This document shows, piece by piece, positions 9,466-17,291 of a stretch of DNA of 64,000 nucleotides. The DNA comes from Actinomycetales bacterium. Its GTDB lineage: Bacteria > Actinomycetota > Actinomycetes > S36-B12. The position numbers and the translations under genes were made by a program. Under the pieces are notes generated by a model that ran no database searches, was not told the DNA's origin, and was given only the letters and a program-made list of their open reading frames with translations. The stretch spans positions 33,719 to 97,718 of the forward strand of contig JAGWVT010000003.1 of assembly GCA_018970765.1 (NCBI GenBank), written 5' to 3'. How positions within the stretch are numbered: the first letter of the stretch is position 1; every line of letters starts with the position of its first letter.

Positions 9466-10091
9466 GTGCTCGACCAACAGTGGTCATCCTGGATTACGGC
9501 TCGGGAAATCTGAGGTCGGCGCAACGGGCATTGGCCCGCGTCGGGGCCGACGTCACAGTCAGTGCAAATAGCGACGAAGGACTTCGCGCCCACGGTCTGG
9601 TGATTCCTGGCGTTGGTGCCTTTGGAGCATGTATGCAGGGGCTGCACCGGATTGATGCCCGCAACCTCGTGGAACAGCGTCTTGCTGACGAGCGAGCCGT
9701 TCTCGGCGTCTGCGTTGGCATGCAGGTGCTCTTCACAGATTCCCAGGAGAGTCCGGATACGCCAGGGCTGGAGTTGTGGTCAGGGACGGTGCGTCGGCTC
9801 CAAGCACCCGTCCTACCGCACATGGGCTGGAACAAAGTTGACAGCGCTGGGGATTCTGCGCTGCTGCGTGGCCTGGATCGAGAGCGCTTCTACTTCGTAC
9901 ATTCGTACGCGGTAACTGAGTGGAGTCCGCGACAGGGGAGTCCGCCGGCTCAGGTGAGTCGCTCGCGACATGGGGAGGAGTTTCTGGCCGTGGTGGAGCA
10001 GGGAGCCCTGGCCGCCACGCAATTTCACCCGGAGAAGTCCGGTGACGTTGGCCTGGAGCTTCTTCGCAACTGGGTGACCAGTCTCAACTGA
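9462..10091 (+). CDS. hisH: Imidazole glycerol phosphate synthase, glutamine amidotransferase subunit
   Basis: 209-residue class I glutaminase that supplies ammonia to HisF. VVILDYGSGNLRSAQRAL opens the protein, GVCVGMQVLF carries the nucleophile Cys, and FHPEKSGDVG holds the His and Glu of the triad. The frame is open far upstream inside hisB, but GTG at 9462 overlaps the hisB TGA as GTGA and gives the normal start. It forms a heterodimer with the HisF encoded two genes downstream. Confidence 0.96.
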   Translation: MSARPTVVILDYGSGNLRSAQRALARVGADVTVSANSDEGLRAHGLVIPGVGAFGACMQGLHRIDARNLVEQRLADERAVLGVCVGMQVLFTDSQESPDTPGLELWSGTVRRLQAPVLPHMGWNKVDSAGDSALLRGLDRERFYFVHSYAVTEWSPRQGSPPAQVSRSRHGEEFLAVVEQGALAATQFHPEKSGDVGLELLRNWVTSLN

Positions 10092-10112
10092 CAACCTGAC
10101 AGACTGACCACT

Positions 10113-10868
10113 ATGTTCGAGTTACTTGCAGCGATAGACATCATGGACGGTCAGGCGGTGCGCCTTCGGCGTGGCGAGGCCGATCATCGCACCGACTACG
10201 GCGCCGCGCTGCCGGTCGCCCATCGCTGGATCAACCAAGGCGTCCGATGGCTTCATGTCGTAGACCTTGACGCGGCCCTGGGGCTGGGCAGTAATGAATC
10301 AGTCATTGCCGAGATCGCACATGCGGCACGGGGCAAGGCCCAAGTACAGGTTGCTGGTGGCATCCGTGACGACGAGGCGCTCAAACGCGCATTCGCCACG
10401 GGGTGCGATCGCGCGGTCCTGGGCACAGGTGCAATCACCAACCTCGACTGGGCTGCCTCGGCGATCAAAACCCACGGGGATCGCATCGTGGTCAGCCTGG
10501 ATTTGCGTGGCTCGACACTGGCGATCGACGGGTGGACCGTTGACGGGCCGAATGCCTGGGACACCTTGGGTCAACTCGATGTCCTGGGGTGCCATCGATA
10601 CGTAGTGACAGACGTGCATAAGGACGGCATGCTGCATGGGCCGAACATCCATCTACTCGAAGAGGTTGGTAGGGCCACGTCACGCCCATTGATCGCCAGC
10701 GGGGGAATAGCCTCCCTAGAGGATTTGCACCGCCTGGCGGATCTGCCTCATGTGTCGGGTGCAATTCTTGGCAAAGCAATTTATGAAGATCGATTCAGTA
10801 TCGCTGAGGCGCAAGCGGCCATTGAGGCACGCTACGACCCCTATGAGTGGGGACCGCCTCGTCCGTGA
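10113..10868 (+). CDS. hisA: Phosphoribosylformimino-AICAR-P isomerase (HisA/PriA type, altered TrpF residue)
   Basis: 251-residue TIM barrel. The N-terminal catalytic Asp ([12 protein letters not shown]) and second catalytic Asp ([11 protein letters not shown]) of the ProFAR isomerase are both present, as are GGIRDD and [10 protein letters not shown]. Many actinobacteria use a bifunctional version, PriA, that also does the TrpF reaction, with an Arg-Gly-Trp in the loop after strand 5. Here that triplet is Asp139-Gly140-Trp141, so the arginine implicated in phosphoribosyl-anthranilate binding is gone. I therefore call HisA activity with confidence and doubt TrpF activity. It lies 21 nt after hisH and ends in a GTGA overlap with hisF. 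Confidence 0.92.
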   Translation: MFELLAAIDIMDGQAVRLRRGEADHRTDYGAALPVAHRWINQGVRWLHVVDLDAALGLGSNESVIAEIAHAARGKAQVQVAGGIRDDEALKRAFATGCDRAVLGTGAITNLDWAASAIKTHGDRIVVSLDLRGSTLAIDGWTVDGPNAWDTLGQLDVLGCHRYVVTDVHKDGMLHGPNIHLLEEVGRATSRPLIASGGIASLEDLHRLADLPHVSGAILGKAIYEDRFSIAEAQAAIEARYDPYEWGPPRP

Positions 10869-11689
10869 GCGGTCCAGGTAATTCCTCGGACATTTTTGAC
10901 ACAGGGGTCTCGATTCGGGTCATCGCATGCCTCGATGTTGATGCTGGGCGGGTCGTCAAGGGCGTTCAGTTCACCGGACTTCGCGATGCAGGCGATCCTG
11001 TCGAGTTGGCACAGCGCTATGACCGCGAAGGTGCCGATGAGTTGGTGTTTCTCGATATCACTGCATCCAGCGATGATCGTCAGACCATGCTTCAGGTCGT
11101 CAACCGCACGGCCGAGCAGGTCTTCATTCCCTTGACCGTCGGCGGTGGGGTACGCACCGTGCAGGACTTCGACCGCCTTCTTCGGGCTGGAGCGGACAAG
11201 GTCAGTGTGAGCACGGCTGCCGTGGAGCGGCCTGCGCTTCTGCACGAGGCCGCGGACCAGTTCGGATCCCAATGTGTGGTGTTGTCGGTGGATGCCCGTC
11301 GTTGCCAGGACATGCCTAGCGGATACGAGATCACGACGCATGGAGGTCGGCGCTCTACGGGGCTAGACGCAACGATTTGGGTAGAACAAGCATGCTCACT
11401 TGGCGCTGGAGAAATCCTGCTGAATGCGATGGACGCCGATGGAACCACATCGGGCTACGACCTGACACTGCTGGCAAGGATTCGCCGTCATGTGCAGGTC
11501 CCGATTATTGCAAGTGGGGGTGCCGGCTCCACCGCCGATTTCGTGGCCGCGGCCCAACAGCAGGCCGACGCTGTCTTGGCCGCGAGTGTGTTTCACTTCG
11601 GAGTGCTCACGATCACTCAGGTGAAGGATGAGTTGGCGGCTGCAGGTTTCGCCATTCGCCGACCTCGCCTACAGGAGTCACGTTCATGA
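10865..11689 (+). CDS. hisF: Imidazole glycerol phosphate synthase, cyclase subunit
   Basis: 274-residue TIM barrel that uses ammonia from HisH to close the imidazole ring and release AICAR. Catalytic Asp residues are seen in [18 protein letters not shown] and [22 protein letters not shown] and [11 protein letters not shown] are phosphate-binding loops. GTG at 10865 is chosen because it overlaps the hisA stop as GTGA; the frame also contains an ATG at 10847 inside hisA. The N-terminus is about 14 residues longer than the usual HisF. Confidence 0.95.
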   Translation: MSGPGNSSDIFDTGVSIRVIACLDVDAGRVVKGVQFTGLRDAGDPVELAQRYDREGADELVFLDITASSDDRQTMLQVVNRTAEQVFIPLTVGGGVRTVQDFDRLLRAGADKVSVSTAAVERPALLHEAADQFGSQCVVLSVDARRCQDMPSGYEITTHGGRRSTGLDATIWVEQACSLGAGEILLNAMDADGTTSGYDLTLLARIRRHVQVPIIASGGAGSTADFVAAAQQQADAVLAASVFHFGVLTITQVKDELAAAGFAIRRPRLQESRS

Positions 11690-12075
11690 TGCCCGCTGAC
11701 CACAACCCGATCCCGGCCATGGTCACCGATGATCGACGCATTGCGGCGGAACAGTGGTGCTCACAGGTCAGGTTCAACACACGCGGACTAGTCCCGGTGG
11801 TAGCCCAGGATGCCGAAACCGGTGATGTGCTCATGGTCGCCTGGACCGACAGAAGTGGCTTGTTGCGCACTCTGCTAACCGGCGAGGGAACCTACTTCTC
11901 GCGTAGTCGGGGTCAGCCGTGGGTGAAAGGTGCAACGTCCGGCCACCGCCAAACGGTGCTCGAGGTGCGCCTGGACTGTGATGCGGATTCTGTCCTGTAT
12001 CGCGTTCGTCAGGAAGGGCCGGCCTGTCATACCGGCGATCGCAGTTGCTTCGATGCTGGCGGTTGGCAGTGCTAG
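11686..12075 (+). CDS. hisI: Phosphoribosyl-AMP cyclohydrolase
   Basis: 129-residue monofunctional HisI, opening the purine ring of PR-AMP in step 3 of histidine synthesis. The metal-binding DCDADS and the Zn/Cys motif [12 protein letters not shown] are intact, and [17 protein letters not shown] is the conserved active-site segment. It overlaps hisF by ATGA. The companion pyrophosphohydrolase HisE is encoded separately at 43.9 kb with hisG. This ends the main his cluster. Confidence 0.96.
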   Translation: MMPADHNPIPAMVTDDRRIAAEQWCSQVRFNTRGLVPVVAQDAETGDVLMVAWTDRSGLLRTLLTGEGTYFSRSRGQPWVKGATSGHRQTVLEVRLDCDADSVLYRVRQEGPACHTGDRSCFDAGGWQC

Positions 12076-12080
12076 GTGAC

Positions 12081-12671
12081 GTGCAAGTGCCAAGGCCGAG
12101 AATTCGACGTGGCACGGTCGTGTTAGCGGCCCTGGTAAGCGCCGCAGGTGCTCTATCGGTTCTCGCACTACCGTGGATCTCGGCCTTGGCACCGGTGGCG
12201 CCTGGGAGTCCCGCTCGGGTCCCCGTGGAACTCACAGGTGCCCAATGCCTACCCGCAGGTCAGCCGCTCGCCCTCGTCATTGCCGCTGCAGGTGTGGGAT
12301 TCCTGGCGACTCGGGCGTGGGGAGTCCGGATCGTCGCAGCAATCACCACGGTGTCTGGCATTGCCCTGCTCATCATGGCCGTGCAGTTTGGCACCGCAGG
12401 AACAGACCAGGTTCTGCCGGCGGACTCCGACCTCATAGGACAGACATCCTGGTGGTTCCTCGCCGCGCTTGCGGGGGCAGTCGCGACCGCCGCTGGCCTG
12501 GTCGCGATGCTGGTGGCGCCGCGTTGGCGGCACCCCTCAGCGGCCTATCAGCGCACCGATGAGGTTTCTTCCCCAGAGGCTGTGAGCCGGGCAGTCGAAC
12601 AGCCGACGGGTGCGTCCTGGTGGGATGCCTTGGACCGCGGCGAGGACCCCAGTGCGGACGGCCGCTCGTAA
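12081..12671 (+). CDS. Trp-operon-associated membrane protein (TIGR02234-like)
   Basis: About 196 residues with roughly four hydrophobic segments (near residues 11-32, 56-74, 78-97 and 120-144) and a hydrophilic C-terminus ending WWDALDRGEDPSAD. That ending is the hallmark of the actinobacterial TIGR02234 family, normally encoded just after trpE. Here it follows hisI directly and trpE is absent. Start is uncertain: GTG at 12069, 12081 or 12087, and a TTG at 12045, are all in frame. The function of the family is unknown; the name comes from its genomic association only. Confidence 0.75.
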   Translation: MQVPRPRIRRGTVVLAALVSAAGALSVLALPWISALAPVAPGSPARVPVELTGAQCLPAGQPLALVIAAAGVGFLATRAWGVRIVAAITTVSGIALLIMAVQFGTAGTDQVLPADSDLIGQTSWWFLAALAGAVATAAGLVAMLVAPRWRHPSAAYQRTDEVSSPEAVSRAVEQPTGASWWDALDRGEDPSADGRS

Positions 12672-12733
12672 CCGTGATCCGCGTCGTGGCCCAGTCGAGT
12701 GGGCCGGGACCGCTCGTCTGCTTGGATGAGGAC

Positions 12734-12940
12734 ATGAGCGCTGGCCATGACAACCACGGATCGACACCGGCTGCCTGGACTGTCGTGACACTGATCACGA
12801 TTGCCTTCTTCATCGCCACTTTGGCACTAGTCCTGGGGAACTGGGTGTTGTTCTGGATTGGCGTCGCTGTTCTTCCGCTGTCACTCGTCGTAGGCAAGAT
12901 CATGCAGGCGATGGGTCTGGGCGCCAAGCCACGATCTTGA
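12734..12940 (+). CDS. HGxxPAAW family small membrane protein
   Basis: 68 residues: MSAGHDNHGSTPAAWTVV carries the HGxxPAAW motif that names the family, followed by two hydrophobic segments (about residues 17-35 and 38-56) separated by a very short turn. In actinobacteria the gene usually sits between the TIGR02234 gene and trpC, as it does here relative to the TrpC-like gene further on. No biochemical role is known. It starts with ATG behind GATGAGG. Its TGA overlaps the TTG of the response regulator gene. Confidence 0.75.
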   Translation: MSAGHDNHGSTPAAWTVVTLITIAFFIATLALVLGNWVLFWIGVAVLPLSLVVGKIMQAMGLGAKPRS

Positions 12941-13647
12941 CCACGATCCCCGGTACCCCCCGGGATACCGTCCTCATCGTTGAGGATGAGCAGGCCATTT
13001 CTGATCTTCTGGCGCGCTACGTCGCTGATGCGGGTTTTCACCCCGTGGTGTTAGCGCGCGCGGACCAAGCACTTCAATACTTGGTTGACCATCGAGTGGT
13101 TGCGGCTCTGGTCGATATTGGCCTACCTGACCTACCGGGTACTGAGATCTGTCGACTCATGCGTGGTCGTGGTGACCTCACTCCGGTGCTCTTTTGTACT
13201 GCGGCCGACGACGAGGAATCGCGGATCGAAGGGCTGGAAATTGGGGGCGATGACTACATCACCAAGCCATATAGCCCCCGCGAGGTGATGGCGCGACTTC
13301 GATCTGTGCTGCGCCGTACCCAGCCCATTGGCCCCAACGAGAGTGGACCGATCACCGTCCGTGGCGCCGTGCGCATTGACGAGAATCGTCGAGTTGTCTC
13401 GATGAATGACGTCGCAGTGCCAGCTCTTACGGCCACCGAGTTTTCCCTCCTTGCCTACCTCATGCGCCAGGGGGACCGGGTTGTCCCGCGGGAGGAACTA
13501 CTTCGAGAAGTCTGGGGATATCGCGAGTTGGTAGCAACCCGCACCGTTGACGTGCACATCGCCCAGATTCGTGCAAAGTTCCAAGAGGTTGGTCAGGTGG
13601 CGCCAATTCGGACGGTGCATGGCGTGGGCTACGCCGTCGAGAGTTAG
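12937..13647 (+). CDS. OmpR-family response regulator
   Basis: 236 residues. The receiver domain (about 10-125) has the acidic pair EDE, the phospho-acceptor Asp60 (ALVDIGLPDLPG), a switch Thr (CTAAD) and the Lys of ITKPYSPREV. A winged-helix DNA-binding domain (about 140-232) ends ATRTVDVHIAQIRAKFQ...RTVHGVGYAV. No ATG or GTG precedes the receiver core, so TTG at 12937 (TTGA overlap with the previous stop) is the likely start. It is paired with the histidine kinase 5 nt downstream. The stimulus and regulon are not evident from sequence. Confidence 0.93.
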   Translation: MTTIPGTPRDTVLIVEDEQAISDLLARYVADAGFHPVVLARADQALQYLVDHRVVAALVDIGLPDLPGTEICRLMRGRGDLTPVLFCTAADDEESRIEGLEIGGDDYITKPYSPREVMARLRSVLRRTQPIGPNESGPITVRGAVRIDENRRVVSMNDVAVPALTATEFSLLAYLMRQGDRVVPREELLREVWGYRELVATRTVDVHIAQIRAKFQEVGQVAPIRTVHGVGYAVES

Positions 13648-13652
13648 GTCCA

Positions 13653-15002
13653 ATGCGCACCTCGCTCACCGCACGCACGGTCCTGCTGACCACAGGTGTG
13701 GCATGCCTGGTTGCGGCTGTTGCGGCGATCGCAGCGTGGCCACTGTTACGTTCTGCGGCGGACTCCCAAGGTCGTTCCGATCTGGCAAGACTTGCCAACC
13801 TCACTGCAGTAGCGCTTGCGCAAACCACTACCTCCGCACAGGTGCCTGAGGAACTGCTTAGCGAACTCCGAGACGGGCGGGTCAGTGCATTCCTGTTCAC
13901 CTCCTCGAACGCCACAATTCCCGGACTAAGTGCTGATCAACCGGCGGCGGTCCTTGGTGCCCCTCCAGGGTTCGCCTTGGCAACTATGTCGCCGGATGGC
14001 AACGCCCTCGTCGAAGCACGCACTCTGACCAGCGGCCTTGGGCTAGTGCTCCTGCAGCCCACCAGTGTTGCCGTTGCCGCTGCATGGCAGCAAGAGCTCA
14101 GGCTCATCGCCGCACTGAGTTTGGGTCTGCTCGCCGCTGGCCTTTTCGGGTTTGTTGCGGCGCGCCGCCTCGCGCGCCCACTGCAGTCACTTCGCGGTGC
14201 AGCGGTGATGCTCGCAGCAGGTGATCGCGATGTTGCCCTTCAACCAAGTGGCCCGACCGAAGTGATCGAAGTCGCCGAGGCAATTAACCGCCTCAGCGAT
14301 GCGCTCGCGGCCTCGGAAAGTCGCCAGCGTTCGTTTTTGCTCTCGATTTCCCATGAATTGCGAACCCCCTTGACTGCGGTCCTTGGTCACGCCGAAGCCA
14401 TGCGTGAGGGCATGCTGACCGGAGTCGAGGTGACCTCAGCCGCTGCAGTCATTCAGCGCGAAGCCCTTCGGCTGGGCCGACTTGTCGATGATCTGTTGGT
14501 GTTAGCACGGTTGGAGGCAGTGGATTTTCCATTGCAGCGCACGACTGTCGATCTCGTGCAGTTGGCTCAAGAGGCGGCAGGGGCGCGCCGAGATGGGGAG
14601 ATCGCGGTCGAGGTTGCCGCGGAAGGGGCAGCGACTGGAAATGCGACGAGCGTGCTGGTCGATACCGATCCAATGCGAGCTCGGCAGTTACTGGACAATC
14701 TGCTCGACAACGCAGTTCGGGTGAGCCCGGCGGGCAGCAGCGTCATGATCCACGTGGAACGGATGTCTGGCTGGGGATGCCTCACGGTCAGTGACGAGGG
14801 ACCGGGGTTGTCTGAGGAAGATATTGCGGTGGCCTTCGAAGTTGGCACACTGCATCATCGACTCGGTGCTGCCCGAGCTGGCACGAGCGGTTTAGGGCTT
14901 GCGCTGGTCCAACGACTGATCACGCGGCTCGATGGGCAGGTGAAAGTCAGTAGTCGCCCAGGTGCTGGCGTCCAGTTCCAATTGCTCTTCCCCCCCGACT
15001 AG
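13653..15002 (+). CDS. Membrane sensor histidine kinase
   Basis: 449 residues. An N-terminal helix (about 8-32) and a second near 150-172 flank an extracytoplasmic domain of about 115 residues with no clear cofactor motif. A HAMP segment follows (RRLARPLQSLRGAAVMLAAGD), then the dimerisation domain with phospho-acceptor His234 (SISHELRTPLTAVLGH), and a HATPase domain with the N box (LLDNLLDNAVR) and G boxes (DEGPGLSEED, GTSGLGLALVQ). It forms a two-component system with the upstream regulator. Its place inside a trp-like locus is not the usual order. Confidence 0.94.
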   Translation: MRTSLTARTVLLTTGVACLVAAVAAIAAWPLLRSAADSQGRSDLARLANLTAVALAQTTTSAQVPEELLSELRDGRVSAFLFTSSNATIPGLSADQPAAVLGAPPGFALATMSPDGNALVEARTLTSGLGLVLLQPTSVAVAAAWQQELRLIAALSLGLLAAGLFGFVAARRLARPLQSLRGAAVMLAAGDRDVALQPSGPTEVIEVAEAINRLSDALAASESRQRSFLLSISHELRTPLTAVLGHAEAMREGMLTGVEVTSAAAVIQREALRLGRLVDDLLVLARLEAVDFPLQRTTVDLVQLAQEAAGARRDGEIAVEVAAEGAATGNATSVLVDTDPMRARQLLDNLLDNAVRVSPAGSSVMIHVERMSGWGCLTVSDEGPGLSEEDIAVAFEVGTLHHRLGAARAGTSGLGLALVQRLITRLDGQVKVSSRPGAGVQFQLLFPPD

Positions 15003-15005
15003 CCT
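15000..15005 (+). promoter_or_regulatory. -10 element for a leaderless DUF2752 transcript
   Basis: TAGCCT overlaps the TAG stop of the kinase gene and lies exactly 6 nt before the GTG at 15012, the same spacing as at hisD, pyk, def, rpe, hisE, sseB, argC and mpg. Confidence 0.55.
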
Positions 15006-15011
15006 TCAGAT

Positions 15012-15476
15012 GTGACGACGTCGGTTGAAGCAAGTTCGGCGGTTGCCGACCTGCGAGACGAACGTCCTGTTGAGCGTCGAATCCTGGCACCTGTCTGCAC
15101 AGCCTTCGGCACGCTTGCCGCCTGCGGCTATCTAGCGCTGGTCGATCCGAATGAACCCGGCCACTACCCGCTGTGCCCCCTGCGCGCCGTCTTAGGCTGG
15201 GACTGCCCCGGGTGCGGTGGCCTGCGCGGCATGCACGCCCTGCTCACCGGCGATCCGCTCCGAGCACTGGACCACAATCTGCTTCTGGTGTTTGTTGTTC
15301 CCCTAGCCCTATGGTTGTGGGCACGTTGGTTTCTGCGGTCCTGGCGTGGCGTGTCACCACCAGTCACCGATCGGCAGCAGCGGCGCTGGACTCGGTTCAC
15401 CGTCGCCGTCCTGGTCTTGGCCATAGCTTTCGGCGTCCTACGAAACTTCGTGCCCTACCTGGGGTCCACTGCCTGA
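15012..15476 (+). CDS. DUF2752 membrane protein
   Basis: 154 residues. The family signature PLCPLRAVLGWDCPGCGGLRGMHALLTGDPLRAL spans about residues 55-88, with three Cys residues. Hydrophobic segments flank it (about 29-48, 93-112, 127-145). DUF2752 proteins have no established function. In streptomycetes one is encoded between the HGxxPAAW gene and trpC, and it holds the same relative place here. Start GTG at 15012 fits a leaderless promoter. Confidence 0.85.
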   Translation: MTTSVEASSAVADLRDERPVERRILAPVCTAFGTLAACGYLALVDPNEPGHYPLCPLRAVLGWDCPGCGGLRGMHALLTGDPLRALDHNLLLVFVVPLALWLWARWFLRSWRGVSPPVTDRQQRRWTRFTVAVLVLAIAFGVLRNFVPYLGSTA

Positions 15477-15501
15477 ACAGGCCGATCCGGCCACTCCTAG
15501 C

Positions 15502-15507
15502 TACTCT
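15502..15507 (+). promoter_or_regulatory. Possible -10 element for the TrpC-like gene
   Basis: TACTCT lies 7 nt before the GTG at 15515. The spacing is one base longer than at the other leaderless genes here, so support is weaker. If real, the TrpC-like gene has its own promoter. Confidence 0.35.
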
Positions 15508-15514
15508 TGCCAAC

Positions 15515-16324
15515 GTGCTTCAGGCTGTCCTTGGTGCGGTGCGCCGCGATGTTGACAGCCGCATGCGTGACACTCCGCTGGATCTTGTGAAAGAGCGAGC
15601 TGAACGAATCCCTGGTCCGCGCAATCCACTTCCTGCCCTGGCCGGCGGGGAAGTATGTGTCATCGCGGAGGTATCACCGGTTGATCTGACGAAGGCTGGT
15701 GCTGAGCGTTCGAATGAACTCGCCCAACTTGCCGGTGAATTCGAGGCGGGCGGCGCGCACTGCGTCAGCGTCTGGACGGACCAACAGGCCCATGGGGCCA
15801 GTATGAGGGACCTTGCTGCCGTGCGCGCTGGCGTGGACATTCCGGTGCTTGCTCGCGACTTCATTCTGTGTAGCTATCAGCTCTGGGAGGCTCGGGCTGC
15901 CGGCGCCGACATGGTGCTGATCATGGCCTCATGTTTGGAACCTCAGGCTCTGGTCAGTCTGGTGGAGCGAACTATGAGCCTGGGCATGGTGCCGGTGGTT
16001 CAGGTCCGTGACGAGCGCGAACTCGCGACAGCCGCAACCTGCGGGGCCACGCTGATTGCAATTCACACCGACCGTTCGCGCGAATCCGGCGGGGACCACG
16101 GCCGTCGGCGGTTCGCGGAGCTGGCTCCGCTGGTACCCAGTGGAAGTCTGCGCATCGCCGACGTCGGTGTACGCGACCCCCATGAACTTATTGAGTTCGG
16201 TCAGGCCGGTGCAGACGCAGTTGTCGTGGGAACCACCCTGACCTCGACAAAGCAACCGAAGGCGGCTGTGCATGATCTCGTGACCGCCGGTTCGCACCCG
16301 GCAGTGCGTCATGCGCGCCAGTGA
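15515..16324 (+). CDS. TrpC-like protein lacking indole-glycerol-phosphate synthase catalytic residues
   Basis: 269 residues aligning end to end with actinobacterial indole-3-glycerol phosphate synthase: SYQLWEARAAGADMVLI, ALVSLVERTMSLGMVPVV, AGADAVVVG and a C-terminus PKAAVHDLVTAGSHPAVRHAR. The chemistry is not preserved. The usual AEVKR is AEVSP (Glu52 kept, Lys replaced by Ser54). LRKDFI is LARDFI (catalytic Lys is Arg114). VEVH is VQVR (general-base Glu is Gln163). The INxR motif is IHTD (Asn is His184). ESGV is DVGV (Glu-Ser is Asp216-Val217). The frame is intact with no stops, so it looks maintained rather than decayed. GTG at 15515 is preferred over upstream starts inside the DUF2752 gene. 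It may be a TIM-barrel protein with a new ligand or a binding role; its function is unknown. Confidence 0.85.
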   Translation: MLQAVLGAVRRDVDSRMRDTPLDLVKERAERIPGPRNPLPALAGGEVCVIAEVSPVDLTKAGAERSNELAQLAGEFEAGGAHCVSVWTDQQAHGASMRDLAAVRAGVDIPVLARDFILCSYQLWEARAAGADMVLIMASCLEPQALVSLVERTMSLGMVPVVQVRDERELATAATCGATLIAIHTDRSRESGGDHGRRRFAELAPLVPSGSLRIADVGVRDPHELIEFGQAGADAVVVGTTLTSTKQPKAAVHDLVTAGSHPAVRHARQ

Positions 16325-16333
16325 CCCGGCGTC

Positions 16334-16364
16334 TTGGTCATAATGAATTTTGGTCATAATGAAT
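16334..16364 (+). repeat. Tandem 15-nt direct repeat, period 16
   Basis: TTGGTCATAATGAAT occurs at 16334-16348 and again, identical, at 16350-16364. Each copy contains TCATAATGA, a near-palindrome that also resembles a -10 hexamer (CATAAT). It lies in the 122-bp gap upstream of the DsbA-like gene, so it could be an operator or part of its promoter. Confidence 0.75.
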
Positions 16365-16446
16365 AATGCTTGGAACACCAGTAGTGCTCGGAACCTGCGC
16401 AGTTCCAGCGCCACCCGTCGATAGTCCTGAGAAAGGATGAGCCAGC

Positions 16447-17244
16447 ATGGCCCAGAGCAGCAAGAGTAGGCGCGAGCGGGCAGAACAGGCCCGAGCCTCG
16501 GTTCAGGTGGGGCAGGCTCGACGTGAGCGCATGGTGCGCATCGTCGGAGCGGTCGTGGTTGTGGGCGTGGTTGCCGGGATAATCGGCGTGGCAGTCTGGG
16601 CGCGCAGTAGTGCACCGGGCACGCCTGGCCTGGTCACCGCGGAGCCAGATCCCAATGCTGCGGTTCCTGCGGGCGTGCTGCCTGCCACGGACACGCTGCC
16701 GTTCGGGGTCGTCTATGGGACCGCAGCGCAGGGTGCCCCCACGCTTGAACTCTGGGAAGACTTCCAGTGCCCTGCCTGTGGAGCACTGGAAGCAGTCAAT
16801 GGGGCTGGGATCGCCAAACTGGCCGAAGAGGGCCAGTACCGACTCGTCTGGCGCCCGACCACCTTCCTTGACAACAAACTCGGCAATGACGCGTCGCTTC
16901 GAGCGGTGGCTGCCTGGGGCTGTGCGATCGATGCGGGTCGCATTCGTGAATACCACGATGTGGTCTACGCCAATCAACCCCAGGAAGAGGGTAAGGGATA
17001 CACGAAGGAGCAGTTGATTGCCTTCGGCTCCGATGCAGGTGTACCGGAGGGTCAAATGGAAACCTTCACGCAGTGTGTGGAGTCCGGCCAGTACCTAACC
17101 TGGGCCGCGAACAGCACGCAGGAGTTCTACAACAACGAGGTGAGCGCGACGCCAACCGGGAAGCTGAACGGAGCAGAGGTGCCCCCGGAGATCCTGGCGG
17201 ATGAGGCAAAGCTCCGCGATTACGTAGCTAAGAACGCGGGCTAA
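16447..17244 (+). CDS. DsbA-like thioredoxin-domain protein, membrane-anchored
   Basis: 265 residues. A charged N-terminus (SKSRRERAEQARAS) precedes one transmembrane helix (about residues 31-53), so the rest should face outward. The thioredoxin fold of the DsbA/thioredoxin_4 type has the redox motif Cys108-Pro-Ala-Cys111 (DFQCPACGALE) and a long helical insertion. A later Cys pair (WGCAID, FTQCVES) may form a structural disulfide. The likely role is oxidation or isomerisation of exported protein thiols. In many actinobacteria such a gene sits between lgt and gltB; lgt is missing here. The ATG follows AAAGGATGAG. Confidence 0.88.
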   Translation: MAQSSKSRRERAEQARASVQVGQARRERMVRIVGAVVVVGVVAGIIGVAVWARSSAPGTPGLVTAEPDPNAAVPAGVLPATDTLPFGVVYGTAAQGAPTLELWEDFQCPACGALEAVNGAGIAKLAEEGQYRLVWRPTTFLDNKLGNDASLRAVAAWGCAIDAGRIREYHDVVYANQPQEEGKGYTKEQLIAFGSDAGVPEGQMETFTQCVESGQYLTWAANSTQEFYNNEVSATPTGKLNGAEVPPEILADEAKLRDYVAKNAG

Positions 17245-17254
17245 TTCGCACGTT

Positions 17255-17288
17255 CATCGGCCGTCGACGAGTGCGTCGGCGGCCGATG
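17255..17288 (+). terminator. Strong GC-rich hairpin, probable terminator
   Basis: CATCGGCCG at 17255-17263 pairs with CGGCCGATG at 17280-17288. The stem continues through a G-U pair (17264/17279) into CGACG/CGTCG, with loop AGTG at 17270-17273. That gives about 15 continuous pairs starting 11 nt after the DsbA-like stop. No U-tract follows, as is common in high-GC actinobacteria. It separates this gene from gltB. Confidence 0.65.
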
Positions 17289-17291
17289 CGC

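Noticed and set aside
12045..12080. TTG start at 12045 for the TIGR02234 gene
   Set aside because: It would lie inside hisI and add residues that do not resemble the family N-terminus. A GTG near 12069-12087 is more likely, though not proven.
12433..13041. 202-codon minus-strand frame
   Set aside because: Shadow of the TIGR02234, HGxxPAAW and response-regulator genes, rich in Arg/Pro/Ser as such frames are.
14567..14848. Minus-strand frames within the histidine kinase gene
   Set aside because: Antisense shadows with no start context or domain; the kinase motifs are intact in the sense frame.
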